From: Bilifractor porci
Lineage (GTDB): Bacteria; Bacillota; Clostridia; Lachnospirales; Lachnospiraceae
Direction: 5' to 3'
DNA length: 64,000 nt
Assembly: GCF_009696005.1 (NCBI RefSeq)
Contig: NZ_VUMV01000008.1
Coordinates: 1-64,000 of the forward strand
Below are positions 34,175 through 42,766 of this stretch, one piece after another. Position 1 is the stretch's first letter. Each line of letters opens with the position of its first letter. The position numbers and the translations under genes were made by a program. A model generated the notes under the pieces. That model searched no databases, was not told the origin of the DNA, and was given only the letters and a program-made list of their open reading frames with translations.

Positions 34175-35147
34175 CGTTTCTCTCCTGATATTCTGCCCTG
34201 TTCAGGCTGTTCACATAAACCGTCCGTTTTTCATGCAGCAGCGGTACATCCGCCTCCCTGATGGTTCGCTGATAGTGAAATCCGCATTTCTCCTGTACCC
34301 GCTTTGACCTGCTGTTCCCTTCATAATATTCGCACCAGATCGCGCTCATACCGATATCTTCAAAGCCATGACGGATCATTTCCCTGGCAGCTTCCGTCAT
34401 GATGCCCTTGCTCCAAAACGGTTTGCCAAGCCAGTAGCCCAGCTCACACGCATCCCCACGTCCCGCCGCGCTGTCTGTCTGAACCTTCACCTTCAGCCCA
34501 ATCGCGCCGATTGCTTTTCCATCCGTTTTTAAACAGATCGCGTATGTCTCCGCACCATTTAAGACATTCCGTATCACATCCAGGCTCTCGCTTACGCTGC
34601 GGTGCGGCGGCCATCCGGCAGCCGGCCCCACATCTGGATCGGAGGCATAACGGTACAGGTCTTCCGCGTCACGCTCTGCCCATTTTCTCAGCAGCAGCCT
34701 GTCCGTAACAAGCAGATCCTCGGCATCAACCGCCGGAAACCCGTTTTCCATAAGCAGCTGCGCCGTTACTCCGGCGCCCCTGATCAGCGTCCCGGAAAAA
34801 GTGCCGTCATATCTCTGCTCCACTCCACAGCTGGGACTCCGCGGCTGAAGCACAATCAGATCCGGCTGTTCACGCCTGGCAATTTCCAGACATCTCGCCG
34901 CGCCAGCCCGGAACTCCGAATCTACATTTCTTCCGTCTTTCGCCATAACCGTGCCGTTACGGATCTCGGACGGAACGCGCGGCGTCGGCAGGCCTCCCAT
35001 CTGTTCCGGACAGACCGGAATTTCCTGATTTCCCTCCAGCAGCCGCAGGATTTTGTCATCCCTGTTATTCCCGCCGTTATATTTACAGTTTTCACCTGTC
35101 AGACAGGCACTCACCATAACCTTCATTCGATTCATTCCATGATCCAA
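34158..35147 (-). CDS. Fusion of DUF523 and GNAT acetyltransferase
   Basis: A 329-residue two-domain protein. Residues about 8-145 form a DUF523 domain, with VSACLTGENCKYNG at the start, CPEQMGGLPTPR in the middle, and RSPSCG, whose cysteines are conserved in relatives linked to desulfuration of thio-pyrimidines. Residues about 147-320 are a GNAT N-acetyltransferase (RimJ/RimL type) with TDRLLLRKWAERDAEDLYRY and GYWLGKPFWSKGIMTEAAR in the acetyl-CoA loop. DUF523 proteins are usually single-domain. No stop or frameshift separates the two, so a real fusion is likely. Confidence 0.85.
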   Translation of the reverse strand: MDHGMNRMKVMVSACLTGENCKYNGGNNRDDKILRLLEGNQEIPVCPEQMGGLPTPRVPSEIRNGTVMAKDGRNVDSEFRAGAARCLEIARREQPDLIVLQPRSPSCGVEQRYDGTFSGTLIRGAGVTAQLLMENGFPAVDAEDLLVTDRLLLRKWAERDAEDLYRYASDPDVGPAAGWPPHRSVSESLDVIRNVLNGAETYAICLKTDGKAIGAIGLKVKVQTDSAAGRGDACELGYWLGKPFWSKGIMTEAAREMIRHGFEDIGMSAIWCEYYEGNSRSKRVQEKCGFHYQRTIREADVPLLHEKRTVYVNSLNRAEYQERNDEFSR

Positions 35148-35227
35148 AACAAGGAAGTTCTCTCCTGTTTTCTATACTTGTTCTCTTAATACGGCAGCTT
35201 TACAACAGAACATTATGCTTTATCTTA

Positions 35228-36226
35228 TCATTTTGAAATCCGGTCGATCTCCCGAAGCTCATCTTCTGTAAAATCCGTACGATCTATCGCTTTGATATTA
35301 TCCAGGATCTGTGACGGCCTTGACGCCCCAATCAGGACGGAACACACATCTCCATCCCGAAGTATCCAGGAAAGTGCCATCTCTGCCAGCGTCTGGCCGC
35401 GTTTCTCCGCGATCTTGTTAAGCGCAGTAATCTGCGAAACCTTCTCCTCGGTCAGCACACCTTTGTTAATATATCTTGGATCTCTTGCTATCCTGCTGTC
35501 ATCCGGAATGCCATGAAGATACTTGTCTGTCAGGAGTCCCTGTGCAAGCGGACTGAAGGCAATAATACCCATGCCGGCCTCCCTGCAGTATTTTTTCACA
35601 CCGTCCTTTTCGATTGTCCGGTCAAAAATAGAATATCTGCGCTGGTTCACTATCAGCGGACAGTGCAGCTCTTTCATGATGCGAACCGCCTGTTCCGTGT
35701 GCTCCTTATCATAATTGGAAATGCCGGCATAGAGCGCTTTTCCGCTCCGAACAATCTGTGCCAGCGCTTCCATCGTCTCTTCCAGCGGAGTTTCCGGATC
35801 CATCCGGTGATGATAAAAGATATCCACATAATCCAGGCCGAGCCTCTTCAATGACTGATCGATGCTGGCCATCAAATACTTTCTGCTACCCCAGTTGCCA
35901 TAAGGTCCCGGCCACATATCATAACCGGCCTTTGTTGTAATGATAAGTTCATCCCTGTACGGCTTGAAGTCCTCTTCCAGAATATGTCCAGCATTGATTT
36001 CGGCTCTGCCGTATTCCGGTCCGTAATTGTTCGCAAGATCAAACTGCGTGATCCCGTTATCAAAAGCGGTTCTGCAGATTGCCTTCATATTGTCGTAAAA
36101 GCCATTATTTCCAAAATTGTGCCAGAAGCCCAGCGAAACCGCCGGAAACTTAAGTCCCGATTTTCCGACGTGATTATACCTCATATGGTCATATCGCTTG
36201 TCGCTTGCGATATAAAGATCTCCCAT
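35228..36226 (-). CDS. Aldo/keto reductase (L-glyceraldehyde 3-phosphate reductase-like)
   Basis: A 332-residue NADPH-dependent oxidoreductase with a TIM-barrel fold. Tetrad residues appear in FDLANNYG (Asp, Tyr), TTKAG (Lys) and FYHHR (His). The segment MRYNHVGKSGLKFPAVSLGFWHNFG and the KPYRDELIITTKAGYDMWPGPYG loop are typical of the YghZ/Gpr group, which reduces L-glyceraldehyde 3-phosphate and detoxifies methylglyoxal-type aldehydes. The likely start is ATG 36226, or a downstream ATG at 36181 beginning MRYNHVG. It is adjacent to, but separate from, the polyol dehydrogenase relic. Confidence 0.9.
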   Translation of the reverse strand: MGDLYIASDKRYDHMRYNHVGKSGLKFPAVSLGFWHNFGNNGFYDNMKAICRTAFDNGITQFDLANNYGPEYGRAEINAGHILEEDFKPYRDELIITTKAGYDMWPGPYGNWGSRKYLMASIDQSLKRLGLDYVDIFYHHRMDPETPLEETMEALAQIVRSGKALYAGISNYDKEHTEQAVRIMKELHCPLIVNQRRYSIFDRTIEKDGVKKYCREAGMGIIAFSPLAQGLLTDKYLHGIPDDSRIARDPRYINKGVLTEEKVSQITALNKIAEKRGQTLAEMALSWILRDGDVCSVLIGASRPSQILDNIKAIDRTDFTEDELREIDRISK

Positions 36227-36269
36227 ACATGATTCCTACTATTTTGAAGGCTTTGCTGAACCGAATATT

Positions 36270-36578
36270 TCATGCCACAAGCCGCCTTTCTCTCATGACT
36301 TCTTCATAAAAGTCACTTTCAACATTAATTTCCCGAATCTCATAGCCGTCAATATCTTTTTGTAATATTCTTCTTAATTCCTCAGCGAACGAAAATAATT
36401 TTGTTGGTATAAAATTGTTTCCACCTAAAACCAGTAAATCAATATCACTTTCTTCTGTTGCCGTTCCCCTTGCATAAGAGCCAAACAAGTAAACTTCAGC
36501 AATATGATATTTTTTAGCAAGAGGTTTTGCAACTTCTTCAATTTCTTCTACTGTTAGTATGTTCTTATTTGTGTTCAT
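36270..36578 (-). CDS. MNT-type nucleotidyltransferase domain protein
   Basis: A 102-residue minimal nucleotidyltransferase. The active-site motif GSYARGTATEESDIDLLV has the GSxARG and D-x-D metal ligands. Such proteins usually pair with a HEPN ribonuclease as MntA-type antitoxins that AMPylate the toxin. No HEPN gene lies on either side here: the downstream neighbour is the aldo/keto reductase and upstream is a 240-base gap. It appears solitary, either a decayed toxin-antitoxin module or an independent enzyme. Confidence 0.85.
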   Translation of the reverse strand: MNTNKNILTVEEIEEVAKPLAKKYHIAEVYLFGSYARGTATEESDIDLLVLGGNNFIPTKLFSFAEELRRILQKDIDGYEIREINVESDFYEEVMRERRLVA

Positions 36579-36670
36579 TTTATTATCTCCCTCCTACAGA
36601 CTCAGAAAAGAGATTCCCTGGAATTTTAATTATACTATGTAGGATACTGATATGCACGTTTCAGTAAGTG

Positions 36671-36715
36671 TGTGAGCTGTATCTTATGACAAAATGTCAC
36701 GAGTGTTAGCTCACA
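36671..36715. promoter_or_regulatory. Nested palindrome upstream of the nucleotidyltransferase gene
   Basis: TGTGAGCT (36671-36678) pairs with AGCTCACA (36708-36715), enclosing TGACA-AAA-TGTCA (36687-36699). It may be an operator or leader structure for the gene at 36270; no function is known. The gap 36579-36822 otherwise shows nothing. Confidence 0.4.
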
Positions 36716-36822
36716 TGGGCATAAAATATGTGTCGCGTTTCCTAATGATATTCTTCACAGCTAAAGCTATTACTCAAACATTTTACTATGCTAATATAAT
36801 TCCACAATAAATTACCGTTACC

Positions 36823-37697
36823 GAAGTGATAAACTAATAACGGACTCGGAGAAGGCAGCATACATACGTGAATATTTCATAAGAAATTGTAGCTGATTTC
36901 CGGCTTTACGGAAATGCCTACCAGCGTAATGGTTCGGGGTCTGTGCGATGGTTACAGGAGAACCTGCCGTTTCAAATACCTTGTCCGCACCTTCTCCGTT
37001 TGTGGCCTTGTTGACTTCTTCAAATACATCCTGTTTTCCACTATTGATAACCACATCTGCGCCCATCTTTTTTGCAATGTCAAGCTTTGCGTCAATCAAA
37101 TCCATAACATAATCTATCCTACCCCATGCGCCTTTCAAAACAGCTGGGTTGTCATTCCGATCGTACCTGCGCCGAGGATGCGGCCGCTTTCGCCAACCTG
37201 TACGTCGCCCTGGTTTGCTGCATGGAATCCTACAGAAAACGACTCGATCAGGGTGCCTTCCTTTGTGGAAACATTAACCGGAAGCTTAAATCAATAATCT
37301 GCTGGGAACTCAATAAACCTTTTTTTGCAGCCCCGTACAGGAGGTGTTGCAAGGAATTGGCCATCCGGGTCGAGATTATATTTTCCGGCTTTGCAAAATT
37401 CGCAGGTGCCGTCCGTTACGTCCGGTTCAAGACATACCCTATCGCCGACTTTAATATTCGTAACACCTTCGCTAACTTCAATGACTATTCCGGCAGCCTC
37501 ATGTCCGAGCATATAATCCTGGATAAGATCCACCTTGTAGGTTCCTACCTATCCGTTGTGATAATATTGTACGTCGGAACCATAAATACCGATGTATATT
37601 CAAGGGAAAGCACAGCAGACCCTTTAAGTACCGTCGACTTCGGAATTTCCTTTATGATCATATTATCCTTGCCACGCATGAAGGCACCCTTCATCAT
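36823..37697 (-). pseudogene. Zinc-dependent polyol (xylitol/sorbitol-type) dehydrogenase relic
   Basis: The minus strand carries recognisable pieces of a medium-chain zinc dehydrogenase in shifting frames. They are MMKGAFMRGKDNMIIKEIPK at the N-terminus, YGSDVQYYHNG then a stop, DYMLGHEAAGIVIEVSEG with CEFCKAGKYNLDPD (structural zinc loop), and GILGAGTIGMTTQ-like and DIAKKMGADVVINSGK coenzyme-domain pieces. At least two frameshifts and several stops break it. It follows the sugar permease gene on the same strand, so it was probably the last catabolic gene of that operon. The total length, about 290 codons, is shorter than the family's usual 345. Confidence 0.8.
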
Positions 37698-37770
37698 TTC
37701 CCATTAATCCCTTCTGTCTTAAATAAAAAAACAACACCTTAATAATTTGATATCATAACTTTTCAAAGAA

Positions 37771-38760
37771 TTAATTCAATACTTTTACTTTTTTCTTTAA
37801 CTTGATATTCTGCAGGCTATCAACCACAACAGCCAGAATCAGGACAATACCTTTTACCATCTTCTGCATGAAAGGGTCAAATCCCAGAAGAGACATGCCA
37901 TTACTCAAAACACCGATAATTAAAATTCCGCAAAAAGCTTTAACAGCGTTTCCTTTCCCTCCATTAAGACTTACCCCTCCTAAAACACAGCCTGTCAGAA
38001 CATCCATTTCATAGCCATCTCCGGCACTGGGTTGCCCGCTTCCGATTCTTCCAAGCATAACAATACCAGCAATTCCGACCAGCGTTCCGCATAATGTATA
38101 AGCCATGATTCTTATTCTATCAGCATTAATACCAGAGAGATTTGCCGTATCTTCATTGCTTCCGACTGCAAACAAATCCCTTCCCACATACATTTTAGAC
38201 AGGAAGAACTGTCCTAAAATAATAATAATTATCATTAACAGAGCTGATACAGGAATTACGTTGAAAAGATATGTCTGTCCGATCCACGTAAGAGATGCCG
38301 GAATGCCATATACTGGTTTTCCGTCGCAAATAGTGTAAGTAAAACCATAAAGGAATATCTGCATTCCAAGAGTCATGATCAACGGTGGAACTTTAATTTT
38401 TGCTATTACAACTCCATCCAAAAAACCAAGCGCCGTAGCAACGATAACCGCAATAAGCATTGAAACTCCTATGCCCATATTATTTTCAGTCACAAACTTG
38501 CTAATGAGAACCACAACCAGAGAAACGACTGAGCCCATGGAAAGCTCAATCCCGCCGCCTCCAGAAATCAGAACGAATGTCATGCCAACAGACAAGATAG
38601 CCATAATCGCAACCTGTTTTGAGATATTAATAATATTTGCCCCAGTCAAAAAAGTAGGCGTTGCAATAGAAAAAATAATTATCATAACAAGCAAGATGGC
38701 GAAAACTCCATATTCATCGTAAAACTTTTTAAAACTGATTTTTTTCATATTCTTTGTCAA
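37771..38760 (-). CDS. Monosaccharide ABC permease (RbsC-like)
   Basis: A 329-residue permease with about nine or ten membrane helices. RbsC-family marks include FVLISGGGGIELSMGSVVSL near the middle of the N-terminal half and GMSLLGFDPFMQKMVKGIVL near the end, with DILTGCVLGGVSLNGGKGN (here MDVLTGCVLGG) as the coupling region. It forms the channel of a CUT2-type importer with the ATPase at 38772 and the binding protein at 40360; the gap to the ATPase is 11 bases. The operon context suggests a ketose or polyol such as D-allulose, xylulose or ribose. Confidence 0.92.
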   Translation of the reverse strand: MTKNMKKISFKKFYDEYGVFAILLVMIIIFSIATPTFLTGANIINISKQVAIMAILSVGMTFVLISGGGGIELSMGSVVSLVVVLISKFVTENNMGIGVSMLIAVIVATALGFLDGVVIAKIKVPPLIMTLGMQIFLYGFTYTICDGKPVYGIPASLTWIGQTYLFNVIPVSALLMIIIIILGQFFLSKMYVGRDLFAVGSNEDTANLSGINADRIRIMAYTLCGTLVGIAGIVMLGRIGSGQPSAGDGYEMDVLTGCVLGGVSLNGGKGNAVKAFCGILIIGVLSNGMSLLGFDPFMQKMVKGIVLILAVVVDSLQNIKLKKKVKVLN

Positions 38761-38771
38761 CCTCCAAATAA

Positions 38772-40262
38772 TTACATAATGCCGGAAGAATATTGCATGA
38801 TTTTTTCCTGACTGAATTCCCGGCGTTGCACCTCGCCGGCCATTTTTCCTTCATGCAGAACAATAATACGCTCCGCCATTCCCATCAACTCTTCCATTTC
38901 CGAAGAAATCATTACAATTGCAAGGCCGGATGACGCAAGATAATTTAGCAATTTATATATTTCCTGTTTTGCACCAACATCCACTCCTCTGGTTGGTTCA
39001 TCCATGAAAAGTACCTTACAGTTTGCTGCTAACCATTTCGCAATAACCACTTTTTGCTGGTTTCCGCCGCTGAGCGATCCTGCGACCGTTTCTATCGAAG
39101 GAGCCTTTATATTTAATTCATCACTTTCTTTTTCCGCGATCAGCTTTTCTTCATGTTTATTTACAACACCGTTCTTAGATATTTTCTTCAAGATAGGCAA
39201 AGAAATATTATGGCAAATTGTATCCTCTAATAACAGCCCTTCCCTTTTTCTATCTTCGGTGATGAATCCAATTTTAAGTTTGACTGCGTCAGAAGGTTTA
39301 TCAATTTTTACTTTCTTCCCTTCGAGATAAATCTCCCCTTCGTATCTCAGATCAGCTCCATAAATTGCCCGAAGCAATTCTGTTCTACCTGCTCCAACCA
39401 ATCCCCCTATACCAAGAATTTCACCTCTCCGTACGCTAAAAGAAATGTCATGAACCTTTTCTGATAAAATGTGCTTTGCTTCAAAAACAATGTCTCCAAT
39501 TTCGTGTTGTCTTTTGGGATAATCATAAGACATTTCTCTCCCGACCATGTTTTTAATCAATTTCGGAGTATTAAACTGATCAATAGTCCCAGTGGTTATC
39601 AGCTTTCCATCCCGCAAAACCGTAATTCTATCGCCTATCTCGAACAATTCAGGGAGTCTATGTGATATATAAATAACAACATAATTCTGTTGTTTTAATT
39701 TTCTTACAATATTTAACAGTTTTTGGACTTCATCCTCTGTAAGAGGCGCTGTTGGTTCATCTAGAATCAGGACTTTAATATTCTTTGAAAGCGCTTTCGC
39801 AATTTCGACAAACTGCATATAGGAGACCGATAAATATCTCACTATCTCAGTAGTGTCAATGTCAACTTCCATTTCTTCGAAAACTTTGTCCGCTCTTGCT
39901 TTTAGTTCTTTCAGATCAAATAATTTCTGATCACCAATCTTTTGTCCTATGTAAAGATTCTCTGCAACAGACAAATCTTCGGCAAGATTGAACTCCTGAT
40001 AAACAACATCTATTCCTAATTCCTGGGAAAGTTTCGGAGTCATGGCATTATACATTTTTCCATTAAATTCAATAATTCCGGAATCAGGCTGGTCTGCACC
40101 GGAAATCATTTTTATCAGAGTTGACTTTCCGGCTCCGTTTTCCCCTACAAGGCAATGAACTTCGCCTTCTCTGAAATCAATAGAAACATTGTCTAGCGCC
40201 TGGACGCCCGGATAATGTTTCGATATATTTTTTAATGATAAAACCACTTTGTGTTCAGCCAT
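38772..40262 (-). CDS. Monosaccharide ABC ATPase (RbsA-like, two NBDs)
   Basis: A 496-residue protein from ATG 40262 (GAGGAAAT ribosome site); the frame extends to 40337. NBD1 has GENGAGKST, Q-loop YQEF and Walker B VLILDEPTAPLT; its signature (YLSVSYMQFVEIAKAL) is slightly variant. NBD2 has GGLVGAGRTE in the P-loop position, LSGGNQQKVVIAKWL, and FMDEPTRGVDVGAK. The degenerate second P-loop is normal for RbsA, MglA and XylG. It powers CUT2 import with the neighbouring permease. It is an intact counterpart of the degenerate protein at 47127. Confidence 0.95.
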   Translation of the reverse strand: MAEHKVVLSLKNISKHYPGVQALDNVSIDFREGEVHCLVGENGAGKSTLIKMISGADQPDSGIIEFNGKMYNAMTPKLSQELGIDVVYQEFNLAEDLSVAENLYIGQKIGDQKLFDLKELKARADKVFEEMEVDIDTTEIVRYLSVSYMQFVEIAKALSKNIKVLILDEPTAPLTEDEVQKLLNIVRKLKQQNYVVIYISHRLPELFEIGDRITVLRDGKLITTGTIDQFNTPKLIKNMVGREMSYDYPKRQHEIGDIVFEAKHILSEKVHDISFSVRRGEILGIGGLVGAGRTELLRAIYGADLRYEGEIYLEGKKVKIDKPSDAVKLKIGFITEDRKREGLLLEDTICHNISLPILKKISKNGVVNKHEEKLIAEKESDELNIKAPSIETVAGSLSGGNQQKVVIAKWLAANCKVLFMDEPTRGVDVGAKQEIYKLLNYLASSGLAIVMISSEMEELMGMAERIIVLHEGKMAGEVQRREFSQEKIMQYSSGIM

Positions 40263-40359
40263 ATTATTTCCTCGCATCTCTTTAAAACAATTCTCCGACA
40301 CATCTGAACAGAAGGCCGGAGAATTATTCAAATACACCTTATATATTTTAACTTATCTT

Positions 40360-41583
40360 TTACTTCTTTACATACAAGGTAGGATTTGAAATCCAGTCTT
40401 CCTGTACGTTATCAACAGTACAATTGACCATTGGCATCAGTACGCTTTCAGTAGGAACACCATCCAGTTCCTTTGTGCAGGCCAAAAGTGCCATTGCGCC
40501 GCCATCATATACATCAAGGCCTACATCTCCACGCATAATTGTATCATCCGCCACCATGTCAATAGCATCATTAACGCCATCATTTCCGAACATTCCAAAG
40601 GTCTCATCATGAACGTCTTTCCCAGCTGACTGCCATGCCTGTGCAAATCCTAACAGAGCAGTATCATTTGTAGCAACTACACCCTTCAAATCAGGATAAG
40701 ACTGCGTCCATGCTTCGCAAGCTTTTACACCGTCCTCGGTAACCAGACCTTCCTGTTCATCAACAATTTTAATTCTAGGATCCTTTTCCGCGATAGCGGC
40801 TCTTATTCCCTTCACACGCTCCTGCTGAAATTCGTACTCGTGATGCCACAGAAGTCCAAATTCAAGGTCGCCGGTCTCATCCGGGAACTGTTTCTTTGTC
40901 CATTCAGCAGCCATCGTCCCTACTCTGTAACCAATATCATAGTTGTTGCAAAGGAATGTCAACGGATATTTACAAGGCTCACCAGTGGCTGGATCAATAA
41001 TATTATCATCATATGCGCAAACAACAATGCCTTTATCAATTGCTTCATTAGCAACTGTTGCGAATGCCTCTTTATCAAAAGTATGAATGATAATAGCATT
41101 ATAACCCTGAGCGATCATGTTCTCTATATTGCTGACTTGGGTTGCAACATCATTATTGGCAACCATGCATGTATAATCCACACCGATCTTTTTTGCCTCA
41201 TCCTCCATTCCCTGAGACATGGTATTGAAAACATCCACATCCATTGTCTGAAGAGCAAATCCGATCTTGTAGTTGCTTTTTGCTGTATAGTCCTCCTGCA
41301 AAATAGAAGTATCATCTGTTCCGGCAACAACCGGCACTCCGCTTGAAGAGGAAGAAACAGCCGCAACTTCTTCACTGTTGCCTGATAATGCGGCGTTCGA
41401 ACTACTTGAAGCGCTTTCACTTGCCGCACTGCTGCTTACAGCAGCGGTAGAAGAAGCCGAAGAACTTTCTGAAGATTCTGAAGAAGATGTTGTTGATACC
41501 GTGCTAGATCCACATCCTACTAATCCCGCTGCCATTATTGTCGCTATAACGCCTGCCACAATTGCATTTCCTATACGTTTCAT
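40360..41583 (-). CDS. Sugar-binding lipoprotein (periplasmic-binding-protein family 4)
   Basis: A 407-residue lipoprotein from ATG 41583, with AAAGGAGG nine bases upstream. The signal peptide ends in the lipobox LVGC (about residues 24-27), followed by an unusually long Ser/Ala/Glu-rich linker of about 60 residues. The mature domain is a two-lobed RbsB-like fold with NYKIGFALQTMDVDVFNTMS at the start and VVATNDTALLGFAQAW in the C-terminal lobe. It delivers sugar to the RbsC/RbsA-like importer. It is encoded between the ATPase and the epimerase gene. The linker may span thick peptidoglycan. Confidence 0.93.
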   Translation of the reverse strand: MKRIGNAIVAGVIATIMAAGLVGCGSSTVSTTSSSESSESSSASSTAAVSSSAASESASSSSNAALSGNSEEVAAVSSSSSGVPVVAGTDDTSILQEDYTAKSNYKIGFALQTMDVDVFNTMSQGMEDEAKKIGVDYTCMVANNDVATQVSNIENMIAQGYNAIIIHTFDKEAFATVANEAIDKGIVVCAYDDNIIDPATGEPCKYPLTFLCNNYDIGYRVGTMAAEWTKKQFPDETGDLEFGLLWHHEYEFQQERVKGIRAAIAEKDPRIKIVDEQEGLVTEDGVKACEAWTQSYPDLKGVVATNDTALLGFAQAWQSAGKDVHDETFGMFGNDGVNDAIDMVADDTIMRGDVGLDVYDGGAMALLACTKELDGVPTESVLMPMVNCTVDNVQEDWISNPTLYVKK

Positions 41584-41626
41584 ACTACTTCCTCCTTTAT
41601 AAAACGGTTCAATATCAAAATATTTA

Positions 41627-42502
41627 TTAACGATTCCAGTCAAGCATATACCGCTGGAAACAAACCGCATCCGCTGCGTCTCTGTCTAATTGTTCTTCAC
41701 TGGCTCCTTTGCTGATATCTCTCCAAATTTTGATATCCCTTCCTGCTTCACCACCCATAAGAACAAAGGGCTCCATAACAACCATTTCATCATATTGGAT
41801 ATCACGAAGTGCCTGTCCTATCTCATGCCATGGGATCCGACCCTGTCCCGGAACTTTTCTATTACATTCTCCCGTATGCAGATGCCCTAGGAGTTTTCCC
41901 GCTTTCCTTATCGCTGTGCCAATATCGTCTTCTTCAATATTCATATGGAAAGTATCCAGATGAATCTTGACATTATCTTTACCAACTTCCTTTACAAAAG
42001 CGATACATTCGTCCGCCGTGTTTAGCAGATACTCCTCAAAGCGATTAATTGTTTCCATCCCTAAATTGATATTATAAGGAGCCGCCGCATCAGCAAGAAG
42101 TCTTGTTCCTTCTACGGAACGTTTCCATTCTTCTTCTTTGGAATCAACATTCGAAAAATCAATTGGCCAATATGCATACAATGCACCGCAAAGCATACGC
42201 ATGTCAAGCTCACCCATTTTTTCAAAAAGCCGCTTATACCAATCCAGTGCATTTTCGCGCACCTTGGGGTCTTTCGAAGCGATATTGTGGTTGGCTGTCG
42301 GTCCATATCCTCCCGAAAGAATGATCCCATGATCATCAGCGTGCTTTTTGAGCTCAGAAACCTGTTCCTTACTGTAATCCGGCAAAGATCCACAACCTAT
42401 TTCAAGCACATCGAATCCCAGTCTTGCCACTTTATCCACATAGTAACAATAATTCGCCTTCCATTGATGTTCCCAATAAGCATAATAAATCCCGTGCTTC
42501 AT
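41627..42502 (-). CDS. D-psicose (D-allulose/D-tagatose) 3-epimerase
   Basis: A 291-residue TIM-barrel enzyme that interconverts ketoses at C3, for example D-fructose and D-psicose. It opens MKHGIYYAYWEHQWKANYCY and ends in the motifs LDTFHMNIEEDDIG, GHLHTGECNRKVPG and VVMEPFVLMGG, which closely match clostridial D-psicose 3-epimerases. The four metal ligands fall in METINRF (Glu), LDTFHM (Asp), LHTGEC (His) and MEPF (Glu). As first gene of the sugar-import operon it indicates growth on allulose or related ketoses. A stable hairpin lies between the AAGGAGG ribosome site and the start codon. Confidence 0.93.
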   Translation of the reverse strand: MKHGIYYAYWEHQWKANYCYYVDKVARLGFDVLEIGCGSLPDYSKEQVSELKKHADDHGIILSGGYGPTANHNIASKDPKVRENALDWYKRLFEKMGELDMRMLCGALYAYWPIDFSNVDSKEEEWKRSVEGTRLLADAAAPYNINLGMETINRFEEYLLNTADECIAFVKEVGKDNVKIHLDTFHMNIEEDDIGTAIRKAGKLLGHLHTGECNRKVPGQGRIPWHEIGQALRDIQYDEMVVMEPFVLMGGEAGRDIKIWRDISKGASEEQLDRDAADAVCFQRYMLDWNR

Positions 42503-42541
42503 CCTATTGGCATTTAACCCCGTTAAATGCCTGCCTCCTTC
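42503..42541 (-). promoter_or_regulatory. Ribosome site with hairpin spacer before the epimerase
   Basis: On the minus strand AAGGAGG (fwd 42534-42540) is followed by the perfect hairpin GGCATTTAAC-GGG-GTTAAATGCC (fwd 42509-42531) and then six bases to ATG 42502. The linear spacing is 31 bases; folding of the 23-base hairpin leaves eight. Confidence 0.7.
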
Positions 42542-42589
42542 CTTTTACTTTGGTCTGCCAATCACTTAGCTTATCTGAATTCTGATAAT

Positions 42590-42654
42590 ATCATATCAAA
42601 TTTTATTTTCCCAAAAAGGGGGCTTTATTTTGAAAATAGGGGGCTTTCGTTAGG
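42590..42654 (-). promoter_or_regulatory. Epimerase-operon promoter and tandem activator repeats
   Basis: A minus-strand TATGAT lies at fwd 42590-42595. Two direct copies of GGGGGCTTT (42618-42626 and 42639-42647), 21 bases apart and embedded in similar A-rich flanks, cover and adjoin the -35 position. This is the arrangement expected for an AraC-type activator dimer, most simply the response regulator at 44500. The rest of 42655-42766 shows nothing else. Confidence 0.55.
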
Positions 42655-42766
42655 AAAACTGCCGCCATTAGATCAATAGTCGTCTGATTTGACATTTTTA
42701 CGAAGTCTTGACATAATTAAAAAAATATCTACAAGCGCCATTATTACAGTATTTTTTTATATAGTA

